NCBI GenBank assembly: GCA_017446775.1
Contig: JAFSQE010000035.1
Location: forward strand, 62,001-126,000
Direction: 5' to 3'
Origin: Bacteroidales bacterium
GTDB lineage: Bacteria > Bacteroidota > Bacteroidia > Bacteroidales > UBA932
Length of the DNA stretch: 64,000 bases
Shown: positions 24,554 through 33,077 of the stretch, piece by piece
How the letters are laid out: each line of letters begins with the position of its first letter
Position numbering within the stretch: the stretch's first letter is position 1
Notes under the pieces: model-generated
What the model saw: only the letters and a program-made list of their open reading frames with translations
Database searches by the model: none
Told to the model about the DNA's origin: nothing
Translations under genes and position numbers: made by a program

Positions 24554-26719
24554 ATGAAACGACTTTTACAGTATCTTTCACTGGCGCTTCTGCTGTGCTG
24601 CTGCCAGAGTCCGGAAGAACTTGCGATTCGGGAGCAATCAACGGTATATTTTGTGTTCGACACGCTTGCCAGCCGCACTCTGGTCGTGAACGACGAACAT
24701 ATCTCAAACTGCTGCATAATGGTCTACGACCAGACCGGGACGCTGGTGGCCAGCAGCTACAACAGCGGCGGCGTTATCCCGTCGATGAGCCTGGCGTGCA
24801 ACGACGATGAATTCTATACATTCTATTGTGTCTGCAACATCGGCAATATCACTTCCGTTGCAGCGTTCCGCAACGAGTCGTCCCTGGCCGCCTACAAGTA
24901 TTCCGTGGTCAATTACAGCGATATCATAGACTCCAACGGGGCGGTACCCATGAGCGGCAGCAGTTCGCTGATGCAGGTTACCGACGGGATGAACATCTAT
25001 ATCAACCTGACCCGCTGTGTGGCGCTGGTGACCGTACGGCTGGACGACAGCGCCCTGAACAACGCCTCTGTAAGGATAGAGTCCGTCACGCTAAAGAATG
25101 TCCCCAAAAAGGTCTCCCTGTTCAGCACCTCTGCGGCTGGCAGTGCGTCGGACTGCTCCCTTAGCGGAGATTATGCAAACAGTGTAGAGTTGGCGGCAAT
25201 CAACGGCGGTGAATCCATCGGATTCTATATGTTTGAGAACTGCCAGGGCAATCTGTTGCCAAACAACCACACCTGCCAGGGCAAACTGTTCGCGACCGGC
25301 GACCCGCGGGCGCGCGTATGCAGTTATATCGAGATGACCGGCTTCTACAACGACAGAAACAGCGCGAACCGGCGCTACGGTGATTTTACCTACCGGTTTT
25401 ATCTGGGCGGCGACAACACCAGTGACTTCAGCCTGATACGCAACCACCATTATTACATAGTGGTGAAAGTAACCGACGGCGGCGTGGATGAGACCAGCTG
25501 GCGTGTGGACGGAGACCTCACGCCGTATGCCACTGCCGTGTCGGTATCGCCCTCACAGTACACCTTCAACGGTATTTCAGGCACGTGCAAGTTGACCGCC
25601 ACAGTATTGCCGGCTGGAGCATCCCAGAGCGTAACGTGGACTAGCAGCAACAACTCCGTTGCAAGGGTGAATCAAAGCGGAACGGTTACGCCGGTGGGAT
25701 ATGGCACAGCGACAATCCGGGCTACCGCCACCGACGGAAGCGGAGTATACGCCACCAGTTTGATTACCGTGCGCGACCCCTCTGTCGTACCGGTGAGCAT
25801 GGTGCCAAACTATCTCTATTACGACGAATGGCTGGTTGCCGAAGGCAGCAGCGTGAGCAATTTTGAGGTGACAATCAATTATAGCGACGGCTCCAGCCGG
25901 CTGCTTACCGGGGCAGATGCGCTTTCCACGGTTGATACAGAAAACAGCCACTTCTCCGTATCTAACGACCGACTCGTTGCAAACAATATCAACGGCTATT
26001 TTGACGGATGGTATGCAGAACTATATCTTGAATATATCGAGAATGAGACATATATCAGCTTTACGGCAGATGGTGCTATATTCATCCCCGACGACCTTTT
26101 CACAGCCACTGTAAATCAGCGTGCATTGTCGGGCAACGGAGACCGTGCCGTAACGATAAGCGTTCCGCAGGGGATCCGTGGCGTGCAGGTCGTCCCGTCG
26201 GATATCACAATCAGCACCACCAGCAACAAAATCGAGGCGATAAGCGGAGGATACCGGGTAAACCCCTCAGTCACCACGAACGGCCCTTTGAATTACGTTA
26301 TAACGGGCAGATTTACCGACGACTTTGGCAATGTCATAACCAAAAGCCAGAATTGCACCACCACCCTCTATCTCTGGCGCGAGCGATATTACCAGATAGA
26401 GGTCGACACCTCTGTCCGGGAGACAATCGATACCGGTTTCGGCTCTCAGGAAGAGCCCGACAAGATAAGTGTCAAGTGCTATCTGGTATGCACGGGGCAG
26501 CCAAACCAGCTGGTTTTTGAATACTACAAGCCAGCCTCATACGACCAGAACGGAGACCTGATAGACAGTTATTTTACCTATCAATGGTATAACCAGACAC
26601 TATACGCACAGATGCAGGACCACCGTGTATACTATTTCAACTTCGATCGCAACGGCAATTATCTCCAGGAGGGATATTGCATAGAGAACGGAACTTACAT
26701 ATACTATGAACCTTTTTAG
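24554..26719 (+). CDS. Large fimbrial accessory lipoprotein with a BIG2-type Ig domain
   Basis: A 721-residue secreted lipoprotein with leader MKRLLQYLSLALLLCC and a cluster of three cysteines at the lipobox. Residues about 25-325 form a fimbrillin/DUF4906-like beta region (SVRIESVTLKNVPKKVSLF). Residues about 329-405 are a bacterial Ig-like domain 2: ATVLPAGASQSVTWTSSN, then VARVNQSGTVTPVGYGTATI. The remaining 300 residues are strand-rich and aromatic, and are not recognised. In P. gingivalis the corresponding locus encodes minor tip subunits (Mfa3-5, FimC-E), so this could be a tip adhesin. Exact family uncertain. Confidence 0.65.
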   Translation: MKRLLQYLSLALLLCCCQSPEELAIREQSTVYFVFDTLASRTLVVNDEHISNCCIMVYDQTGTLVASSYNSGGVIPSMSLACNDDEFYTFYCVCNIGNITSVAAFRNESSLAAYKYSVVNYSDIIDSNGAVPMSGSSSLMQVTDGMNIYINLTRCVALVTVRLDDSALNNASVRIESVTLKNVPKKVSLFSTSAAGSASDCSLSGDYANSVELAAINGGESIGFYMFENCQGNLLPNNHTCQGKLFATGDPRARVCSYIEMTGFYNDRNSANRRYGDFTYRFYLGGDNTSDFSLIRNHHYYIVVKVTDGGVDETSWRVDGDLTPYATAVSVSPSQYTFNGISGTCKLTATVLPAGASQSVTWTSSNNSVARVNQSGTVTPVGYGTATIRATATDGSGVYATSLITVRDPSVVPVSMVPNYLYYDEWLVAEGSSVSNFEVTINYSDGSSRLLTGADALSTVDTENSHFSVSNDRLVANNINGYFDGWYAELYLEYIENETYISFTADGAIFIPDDLFTATVNQRALSGNGDRAVTISVPQGIRGVQVVPSDITISTTSNKIEAISGGYRVNPSVTTNGPLNYVITGRFTDDFGNVITKSQNCTTTLYLWRERYYQIEVDTSVRETIDTGFGSQEEPDKISVKCYLVCTGQPNQLVFEYYKPASYDQNGDLIDSYFTYQWYNQTLYAQMQDHRVYYFNFDRNGNYLQEGYCIENGTYIYYEPF

Positions 26720-26752
26720 CTTTATTATCAACAACTAAAACAAAAAACAACA

Positions 26753-27811
26753 ATGAAAAAGATTATGTTATTTGCGCTTGCAGCGGCAGCGGTTTTTGCT
26801 TCGTGCGGGAAAATGGATTCAGAGCAAGCCACCGGAAGGGATGGTGAGGTAGAGGTCAACTTTTCGTTGGGATATTCAACCAGGGCGACCACCGGAATCG
26901 ACGACGATGCGGTGAACACCGCTTACATCTTTGCATTCGACGGTAACCGGCTGGATGGTTCAGCTACCGTATCCAATGCATCCACAGGTTCTATTGTCGT
27001 AACCCCCGGGTCCCGCCGTTTTATCGCTGTGGTTAACCCCAACAGTGAGTTTACATTTACCGATATAACATCTCCGGCCAGCATCACGGCCCTGGTTTCC
27101 CAGCTCTCGAGCGAGGGCGTGGCAGACATGGTGATGATTGGCGAGACCACCAGCGACATTACATCCTCTTCTACCAGCGTTTCGATCCAGGTAACCCGCT
27201 TGGTAAGCAAGATCAGCGTCAGCTCGCTCAAATTCCAGCTCACCGGCGCACTTGCAGGTAAAACGGTAAGCAATGTGGCTGTATATCTGAAGAACTACCC
27301 TACTACCATGACATATGCCGGAGTCCCGGGAACGAGCTACTCCTCCGGACTGTTTTCTGTAAACAGGGATTCCTTTGAAGTATATGACCTGCTGGGCAGC
27401 ATGACCAGCGGCGGCAGTGCAGAGACCAACCATGCCTTTTTTTGCTACGAACGTACAACCGCAACGGCTACCACCGGTAGTGGCGCTATAAGGCTCTGCA
27501 TTAAAGGCGACATAAACGGGCAGACCTATTACTGGTCGATACCAGTGAACAATGGCGACAGCTGGAAGAGCACGGCATTCGTGAGCGGCGACTCGCACTA
27601 TGGCGTCAAGCGAAACCACTCTTACGCCTATGACATCACCATCACCCGTCCTGGTGTTCCCGACGACAGTGCTGCTCCCAGCCCTTCGGACGTCAACGAC
27701 TACGGCGACGATGGTCTTGAAGACGACAGTGACCTCACTGTTAAAGATTTGACATTCACCCTGACTGTAGCCGACTTTATCCCAGTCAGCGAACAGCCCG
27801 TCACTTTCTAA
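26753..27811 (+). CDS. Fimbrillin-like major subunit
   Basis: A 352-residue lipoprotein precursor: leader of 17 residues, Cys18 in FASCGK, and a short N-terminal strand ending at Arg44 in GYSTRATTG. In the FimA/Mfa1 system the lipidated precursor is cut after an arginine to free a groove for strand exchange; Arg44 stands where that would occur. The body is rich in Ser, Thr and Val. The last residues (LTFTLTVADFIPVSEQPVTF) form a plausible donor strand. It is the last gene before a strong terminator. Which protease would cut is unknown. Confidence 0.72.
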   Translation: MKKIMLFALAAAAVFASCGKMDSEQATGRDGEVEVNFSLGYSTRATTGIDDDAVNTAYIFAFDGNRLDGSATVSNASTGSIVVTPGSRRFIAVVNPNSEFTFTDITSPASITALVSQLSSEGVADMVMIGETTSDITSSSTSVSIQVTRLVSKISVSSLKFQLTGALAGKTVSNVAVYLKNYPTTMTYAGVPGTSYSSGLFSVNRDSFEVYDLLGSMTSGGSAETNHAFFCYERTTATATTGSGAIRLCIKGDINGQTYYWSIPVNNGDSWKSTAFVSGDSHYGVKRNHSYAYDITITRPGVPDDSAAPSPSDVNDYGDDGLEDDSDLTVKDLTFTLTVADFIPVSEQPVTF

Positions 27812-27844
27812 TCATTTTTCATCTTTCACTATTCTTTTAATCCG

Positions 27845-27877
27845 GGACCGGCCGCCTATGGCCGGTCCTTTTATTTG
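27845..27877 (+). terminator. Terminator of the fimbrial operon
   Basis: Perfect nine-pair stem GGACCGGCC/GGCCGGTCC (27845-27853, 27860-27868), six-base loop, then TTTTATTTG. Its T-rich tail also contributes the -33 region of the next gene. Confidence 0.9.
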
Positions 27878-27899
27878 TGGGACGAAATTTGTAGCTTTG
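27869..27899 (+). promoter_or_regulatory. Candidate promoter of the LytTR gene
   Basis: TAGCTTTG at 27892-27899 is a full -7 match 24 bases before the ATG. TTTT at 27869-27872 lies 19 bases upstream. The regulator therefore seems to be transcribed separately from the fimbrial genes. Confidence 0.45.
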
Positions 27900-27923
27900 C
27901 ACGGCAAAACCGATATACACAGA

Positions 27924-28748
27924 ATGCAAGTACAGTTTCCATCACAGCCGCTGCCGGACAATTTCAAGAAGTTCTCTACGCACGCTTTTTATTTTAGCCT
28001 GGTGCCGTTCTTCCTTTTTTTGTTTGGCGCAATATACAAGCCGTTCGGTATGGAAGCGCTGCTGGATACCCCAAAGGCTTCGTACTCTTTCAATATCACG
28101 ATGATCATGTGCATCGTGCTGCTGGTTGTATTTGCGATGCGGATGATACTCTATTTCACCCATATTGTGCGGCACCTGTCGATGAACTGGTACAGGATGT
28201 GGTGCGTGGGCGAGATTGTGGCATGCTCTTTTTTCGTGGCACTGTACGTCACCCTTATCGGCAATTACGAGCAGCAATACCTGGAGATTCTGATAGGCAC
28301 TGCCGGATATCTTGCACTCTCGCTGCTTTTCCCGTATATTTTCCTGGAGCTCACATTTACTCTGGCAGCTGTGCGCAGGGCTGGAGTGACCGGACCCCAG
28401 GCCGACAAGAACCTCCGTTTTTACGACAGCAGCCACAACCTTAAGTTTGTGGTATCTGCAGAACATATCCTCTATATCAAGGCCGATGAAAACTATATCA
28501 CCGTGCACTATCTCGAGGGCGACAGCAAGAAGTTGTACGAGCTGCGCGCTTCTATGAAGAGCATAGAGGATATCTGCGTCTCTGGCGGGATTCTGCGCTG
28601 CCACCGTTCTTACTTTGTGAATCCGGCGCACGTAAAGGCGTTGCGCAAGGACAAAGACAATATAATCGTGGCAGAACTGGACACCAGCGACAACACGCTG
28701 ATTCCTATCAGCAAGACCTATTACGAAGATCTGGTAAAGGTTCTCTAG
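27924..28748 (+). CDS. Membrane-anchored LytTR family transcriptional regulator
   Basis: A 274-residue protein. Residues about 20-165 hold four hydrophobic spans (HAFYFSLVPFFLFLFGAIY, ITMIMCIVLLVVFAMRMILY, a span around VACSFFVALYVTLIG, and GYLALSLLFPYIFLELTFTL). Residues about 185-274 are a LytTR DNA-binding domain: ILYIKADENYITVHY, LRASMKSIEDI, and RCHRSYFVNPAHV. Such DNA-binding domains joined to membrane segments occur in Bacteroidota and bypass a separate sensor kinase. Start at MQVQFPSQPL is preferred because a promoter box lies inside the longer frame. Its place right after the fimbrial operon suggests, but does not prove, control of fimbriae. Confidence 0.85.
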   Translation: MQVQFPSQPLPDNFKKFSTHAFYFSLVPFFLFLFGAIYKPFGMEALLDTPKASYSFNITMIMCIVLLVVFAMRMILYFTHIVRHLSMNWYRMWCVGEIVACSFFVALYVTLIGNYEQQYLEILIGTAGYLALSLLFPYIFLELTFTLAAVRRAGVTGPQADKNLRFYDSSHNLKFVVSAEHILYIKADENYITVHYLEGDSKKLYELRASMKSIEDICVSGGILRCHRSYFVNPAHVKALRKDKDNIIVAELDTSDNTLIPISKTYYEDLVKVL

Positions 28749-28758
28749 CTCAGCTAGA

Positions 28759-30285
28759 TCAGGCAACCTGGATTGAATCCAGAGCTGCGTCTATACGGCG
28801 CAGGGTCTCCTGTTTGCCGATAAACTCACAGATAGAGAAGATGTCTGGTCCCTGCCCTATCCCCATTATGGCGATACGCAGGCAGTTCATGATTTTGCCC
28901 ATAGGCAACTGGCCGGCCTCGATCCACTCGCGCACCAGGTGCTCTGCGCTCTCTTTCTCCAGAACCTCAAGTTCTGCAAAGATGCCTCGCAGGTCGCGGA
29001 TATAGGCCACATTCTCTTCTTTCCAGAATTTGGCCACGCTCTTTTCATCGTAACTCTGCGGTGCACGGAACATATAGAGAGTAAGATCCAGCAAATCCTT
29101 GGGGAATGTAGCGCGTTCTTTGATGATTGCCACCGCATCGGCAGCCCGCTCTAATGAGGTTTCTATTCCAGCTGACGCAAGTTGGGGAACCAGAAGGGAA
29201 GCCAGGAAAGAGTCGCTGGCAGTGCGCATATACTGTGCGTTGAACCATTTTGCCTTGTCGGGGCTGAAACGGGCTCCGCTCTTGCTCACCTTGTCTAGAG
29301 AGAACTGCTGGCAAAGCTCTTCCATGCTGAATATCTCCTGTTCCGTGCCGGGGTTCCAGCCAAGCAGCGCCAGCATATTTACGAATGCTCCGGGCAGATA
29401 CCCGCTCTCGCGATATCCCATGGATACCTCACCGTCGGGAGCATGCCACTCCAGCGGGAAGACCGGGAATCCGAACTTGTCGCCGTCGCGTTTGCTGAGC
29501 TTGCCCTGCCCCTGCGGTTTGAGCAGCAGCGGCAGATGTGCAAACAGCGGCTGGGAATCGCTCCAGCCAAAGGCACGGTAAAGCAAGAAGTGCAGCGGCA
29601 GCGAAGGGAGCCACTCCTCTCCACGGATCACATGGCTTATCTCCATCAGATGGTCGTCTACAATGTTTGCCAGGTGGTATGTCGGCAGCGCATCGGCGCT
29701 TTTGTAGAGAACCTTGTCGTCCAGCGTAGAGGTGTTTATGGTGATGTGGCCGCGGATAATGTCGTCCATCTCAACGTTCTCGTTCTCTGGCATCTTGAAG
29801 CGGATGACCCACTGCTCGCCGGCATCGATCCGGCGCTTTACCTCTTCTGCCGGCAGGGTTAAAGAGTTGCACAGAGTGCCGCGGGATTTGGAATCGTAGC
29901 TGAATGTCTCGCCGCGGGATTCCATATCGGCACGCAGTTTAGACAAATCTTCTGCAGAATCGAATGCATAGTATGCATTGCCGCTCTCTACCAGCTGCAG
30001 GGCATATTTGAGATAGATGTCGCGCCGCTCGCTCTGGCGGTAAGGGGCATGGGGACCGCCAACGCCGACACCCTCGTCGACCTTGATTCCGCACCACTGG
30101 AGCGCCTCTATGATATACTCTTCTGCCCCGGGCACAAACCTCTGGCTGTCGGTATCCTCTATACGGAGGATAAAGTCGCCGCCGTTGTGACGTGCAAACA
30201 GATAGTTGTAAAGGGCTGTCCGGACACCTCCGATATGGAGTGCTCCGGTGGGGCTTGGTGCAAAGCGGACACGTACTTTTCTCAT
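28759..30285 (-). CDS. gltX: Glutamate-tRNA ligase
   Basis: Charges tRNA-Glu. The 508-residue class Ic synthetase has the HIGH motif in FAPSPTGALHIGGVRTALYN at the start and the KMSKS equivalent in KLSKRDGDKFGFPV. Length is normal (470-510). The start MRKVRVRFAPSPTG is eight codons inside the open frame. Directly upstream on the same strand lie a terminator hairpin and a tRNA-Glu gene, an unusual pairing of the tRNA and its own synthetase. In some bacteria GltX also charges tRNA-Gln; the window cannot tell. Confidence 0.95.
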   Translation of the reverse strand: MRKVRVRFAPSPTGALHIGGVRTALYNYLFARHNGGDFILRIEDTDSQRFVPGAEEYIIEALQWCGIKVDEGVGVGGPHAPYRQSERRDIYLKYALQLVESGNAYYAFDSAEDLSKLRADMESRGETFSYDSKSRGTLCNSLTLPAEEVKRRIDAGEQWVIRFKMPENENVEMDDIIRGHITINTSTLDDKVLYKSADALPTYHLANIVDDHLMEISHVIRGEEWLPSLPLHFLLYRAFGWSDSQPLFAHLPLLLKPQGQGKLSKRDGDKFGFPVFPLEWHAPDGEVSMGYRESGYLPGAFVNMLALLGWNPGTEQEIFSMEELCQQFSLDKVSKSGARFSPDKAKWFNAQYMRTASDSFLASLLVPQLASAGIETSLERAADAVAIIKERATFPKDLLDLTLYMFRAPQSYDEKSVAKFWKEENVAYIRDLRGIFAELEVLEKESAEHLVREWIEAGQLPMGKIMNCLRIAIMGIGQGPDIFSICEFIGKQETLRRIDAALDSIQVA

Positions 30286-30297
30286 AAGTGTTACAAC

Positions 30298-30325
30298 AAA
30301 AAAAGCCACCCAACGATTGGGCAGC
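30298..30325 (-). terminator. Terminator between tRNA-Glu and gltX
   Basis: On the minus strand GCTGCCCAA-TCG-TTGGGTGGC pairs over nine positions (two G-U) and is followed by seven T. It ends only 13 bases before the gltX ATG, so gltX either depends on readthrough or has an initiation site very close by. No separate -7 box is evident in the short space. Confidence 0.85.
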
Positions 30326-30333
30326 TTGGGTTT

Positions 30334-30408
30334 TGGTAGTCGATAGGAGAATCGAACTCCTATTTAGAGATTGAGAATCTCTTGTCCTAACCGTTAGACG
30401 AATCGACC
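30334..30408 (-). tRNA. tRNA-Glu, anticodon CTC, with encoded CCA
   Basis: Minus-strand cloverleaf: acceptor GGTCGAT/ATCGACT, D arm GTCTAACGGTTAGGAC, anticodon stem AGAGA/TCTCT with loop TTCTCAA, T stem AGGAG/CTCCT. Anticodon CTC reads GAG. The GTCTAACGGTTAGGAC D arm is typical of tRNA-Glu. Discriminator A at 30337 and CCA at 30334-30336 are encoded. Confidence 0.93.
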
Positions 30409-30429
30409 GGATAGTTGCTTTTGGGATTG

Positions 30430-30460
30430 CAAACTTACAACATTTTTTTGAAATAGCAAA
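30430..30460 (-). promoter_or_regulatory. Promoter of tRNA-Glu
   Basis: Minus-strand TTTG (30457-30460), exactly 19 bases, then TAAGTTTG (30430-30437): a perfect consensus match about 22 bases before the mature tRNA. Confidence 0.75.
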
Positions 30461-30478
30461 AAATACTATTTTCGCATC

Positions 30479-31501
30479 ATGTCTCGGATTTTAATAATAT
30501 ACACCGGAGGCACCATCGGCATGGTGCGAAATGCGGCTACAGGTGCCCTGGAGAGTTGCAACTTCGAGAATCTGGTGGCCAACGTACCGGAACTGAAACT
30601 ATGCGGAGCCGAAATATCTGCAGTGACATTCGACAATCCGATAGATTCGTCTGACATGACTCCGCGCCACTGGGGGATGATGGTGAAGATAATAAGCGAC
30701 AATTATGACCTTTACGACGGGTTCGTAATCCTGCACGGTACCGACACTATGGCATTCACCGCCTCTGCACTTAGTTTCATGCTGGAGAACCTCACCAAAC
30801 CGGTGATACTTACCGGCAGCCAGCTCCCCATAGAGGCAATCCGTACCGATGCCAAGGAGAATCTGCTCACGGCCATAGAGATAGCTGCCGCCAGGGATGC
30901 CGACGGGAACGCAATGGTCCCGGAGGTGTGCATCTTCTTTCACGAAGAGCTTATGCGGGGCAACCGCGCCACCAAGATAAGCGCCAACAACCTGGCCGCC
31001 TTCTCTTCAAACAACTATCCCCTCCTTGCTCATTCCGGCACCGAGATAGATTATCACAAGGAGTTTATCCGCCGCCCGTCCACCGGTACTTTCACGCCGC
31101 ATTATAGGATGGATCCGGGGATAATCATCTTCTCGCTGTTCCCGGGGATACGTCGCGAGGCCGTAGAGGGAGTGCTGCGCAGCAAAGAGATAAAGGGGGT
31201 GATATTCCGCACCTACGGCAGTGGCAATGCCCCGGAAAACGGATGGCTTGTAGAACTTCTTTCAGAAGCAGTGCTAAGTGGCAAGACTATTGTAAACATA
31301 TCCCAGTGTGCCACCGGCAAGGTCCAGATGGAAAAATACCGCACCGGGAAGCAGCTCCTTGAAGCGGGCATAGTAAGCGGCCGCGACAGCACCGTAGAGG
31401 CTGCTTTGACCAAGCTGATGTTCCTCTTGGGAGAGAATCTTTCGCAAGAACAGATACGATGCAGGATGAACGAATCCATAGCCGGGGAAATAACAATATA
31501 G
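30479..31501 (+). CDS. ansA: L-asparaginase, type I
   Basis: Hydrolyses asparagine to aspartate and ammonia. The 340-residue protein has the two threonine signatures: ILIIYTGGTIGMV at the N-terminus and GFVILHGTDTMAFTASAL near residue 85, with the catalytic lysine region (RTDAKENLLTAIEIA) following. There is no signal peptide, so it matches the cytoplasmic type I form. It starts 71 bases from the divergent tRNA-Glu and is followed 14 bases later by a DUF2807 gene. Ammonia and aspartate output fits the nitrogen and lysine genes elsewhere in the window. Confidence 0.93.
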   Translation: MSRILIIYTGGTIGMVRNAATGALESCNFENLVANVPELKLCGAEISAVTFDNPIDSSDMTPRHWGMMVKIISDNYDLYDGFVILHGTDTMAFTASALSFMLENLTKPVILTGSQLPIEAIRTDAKENLLTAIEIAAARDADGNAMVPEVCIFFHEELMRGNRATKISANNLAAFSSNNYPLLAHSGTEIDYHKEFIRRPSTGTFTPHYRMDPGIIIFSLFPGIRREAVEGVLRSKEIKGVIFRTYGSGNAPENGWLVELLSEAVLSGKTIVNISQCATGKVQMEKYRTGKQLLEAGIVSGRDSTVEAALTKLMFLLGENLSQEQIRCRMNESIAGEITI

Positions 31502-31515
31502 ATAACATCAAAACC

Positions 31516-32346
31516 ATGAAAAAGATATTTACCTTAATTGCCGCCCTGCTTATAGCGCTTGGCGCATCGGCCGGCACCGTAACCCGCAATTTCAACGACT
31601 TGGGCAGCTTCGACGCCATAAATATCAGCAGCGCTTTCAAAGCCACCCTGATACAAAGCGACAGATATGCCGCAACGGTAACAATAGATACTGAATACGA
31701 ACAGTATATGGACGTAAGCGTAATCGGAACCGTACTTTATGTCCGCATGAAAGATCTCCCGGTCAAACTCACGAACCTAAGGCGTAAAAAGATGGAGGTG
31801 ACAATATGCGTCCCCTCCCTCAAGCGGATTTACCTCTCCGGGGCTGCTTCGCTGCGCAGCGACGATGTCTGGATCTGTGCCACAGAGCGGTTCGTGCTTA
31901 GCCTGAGCGGTGCCGCAAAGGCAGAGAAGCTTCGCATAACAGCCGTAGAACTGGGCGCAGAAGCCTCCGGTGCATCTGTCTTCAGTGTCGTGGGGGATTT
32001 CGCGACTATGGAAATTGCGCTTTCCGGGGCGGCAGCTGCCACTTTCAGCGGCAACTGGAACGATATCTCGCTGGATGCATCCGGTTCTTCAAAGGGGACC
32101 TTTATAGGCGAAGCGGAGCAGATTACCGCAACCTGCAGCGGAGCTTCGCGCCTGGACGGGTCACTGTTTAAAGTTGATTCTGCCAAACTGATTTGCACGG
32201 GCGCATCAAAGAGCACGATAGATGTAAGCGAATTGCTTGACGTAGAACTCACTGGTGCAAGTACCTGCTACTACCGCAGCGACAACGCATCTGTACGCGT
32301 TGTGCCCAGCATAAGCCGTGCCTCGAGCCTGAAAAAGAAGAATTAA
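31516..32346 (+). CDS. DUF2807 (GIN domain) secreted protein
   Basis: A 276-residue exported protein with signal peptide MKKIFTLIAALLIALGASAG. It starts with TVTRNFNDLGSFDAINISSAF, the usual entry of the putative auto-transporter adhesin head GIN domain, followed by repeated LSGAA, ASGAS, CSGAS, CTGAS and LTGAS turns, typical of this right-handed beta-helix family. Function is unknown in all members; likely periplasmic or surface. The stop overlaps the stop of the convergent rlmB gene in TTAA. Confidence 0.88.
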   Translation: MKKIFTLIAALLIALGASAGTVTRNFNDLGSFDAINISSAFKATLIQSDRYAATVTIDTEYEQYMDVSVIGTVLYVRMKDLPVKLTNLRRKKMEVTICVPSLKRIYLSGAASLRSDDVWICATERFVLSLSGAAKAEKLRITAVELGAEASGASVFSVVGDFATMEIALSGAAAATFSGNWNDISLDASGSSKGTFIGEAEQITATCSGASRLDGSLFKVDSAKLICTGASKSTIDVSELLDVELTGASTCYYRSDNASVRVVPSISRASSLKKKN

Positions 32347-33077
32347 CGCCCCTGTCGCTGGCGGACCGCCTCGTACATGAAGATTGCTGCGGCCACCGAC
32401 ACGTTGAGCGAGCCTATCTCCCCGGCCATCGGAATGCGGGCCTGTATATCGCACAAATCAAGTACAGAGGGGGATATCCCCTTCCCCTCGCTTCCCATAA
32501 CTATTGCGGTGGGTTTGCGCAGGTTGATATCGTAGATAAAATCGGCCCCCTTCTCCGTTGCGGCAACGACCTGGAACCCCGATTCAAGAAGATAGAAGAT
32601 TGGGATGCGGAGGTTTTGCACCTTGGCCACCGGGATGCGGAGCAGCGCCCCGGCACTGGTCTTTATCGCATCTGCGTTAAGCGGCGCGCCCCCTTTTGCC
32701 GGCAGGATGATGCCGTCGAAACCTGCGCACTCAGCCGTACGGGCAACTGCTCCCAGGTTGCGCACATCGCTCACCCCGTCGAGCAGTACAAACAACGGCG
32801 CAGCCTTGTGGTTCAGGGCAGTCTCCACCATCTGCTCAAAGGATACGTATTCCACCTCCGATATATAGGCCACGACCCCCTGATGCGCCCCTTTTGCGAT
32901 GGAATTGAGTTTCTGAAGGGGAACCCAGGCATATGGGATGTCGTGCTCTTTAAGGAGAGCCATAAGGGCACGTGCCTGTGGCCCTTCGAAGCCTTGCTTC
33001 AGGATTACCTTTTCTACCTTGCGGCCAGATGTTATTGCTTCCGTAACGGGGTGAATACCGTAGAGATAATTGCTCAT
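32343..33077 (-). CDS. rlmB: TrmH/RlmB-family 23S rRNA 2'-O-methyltransferase
   Basis: A 244-residue SPOUT methyltransferase. N-terminal L30-like substrate domain with YLYGIHPVTEAI, then the three SPOUT motifs: LLDGVSDVRNLGAVARTAE, AIVMGSEGKGISPSVLDLCD, and IPMAGEIGSLNVSVAAAI, which form the trefoil knot that binds S-adenosylmethionine. Closest to RlmB, which methylates G2251 of 23S rRNA; the exact target is inferred. Start ATG overlaps the ABC-F stop in TAATG, so the two are coupled. Confidence 0.88.
   Translation of the reverse strand: MSNYLYGIHPVTEAITSGRKVEKVILKQGFEGPQARALMALLKEHDIPYAWVPLQKLNSIAKGAHQGVVAYISEVEYVSFEQMVETALNHKAAPLFVLLDGVSDVRNLGAVARTAECAGFDGIILPAKGGAPLNADAIKTSAGALLRIPVAKVQNLRIPIFYLLESGFQVVAATEKGADFIYDINLRKPTAIVMGSEGKGISPSVLDLCDIQARIPMAGEIGSLNVSVAAAIFMYEAVRQRQGR

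Noticed and set aside
28746-28758. CTAGCT-C-AGCTAG palindrome between LytTR and gltX as an operator
   Set aside because: Only six-base arms overlapping a stop codon between convergent genes; too little to support a regulatory site.
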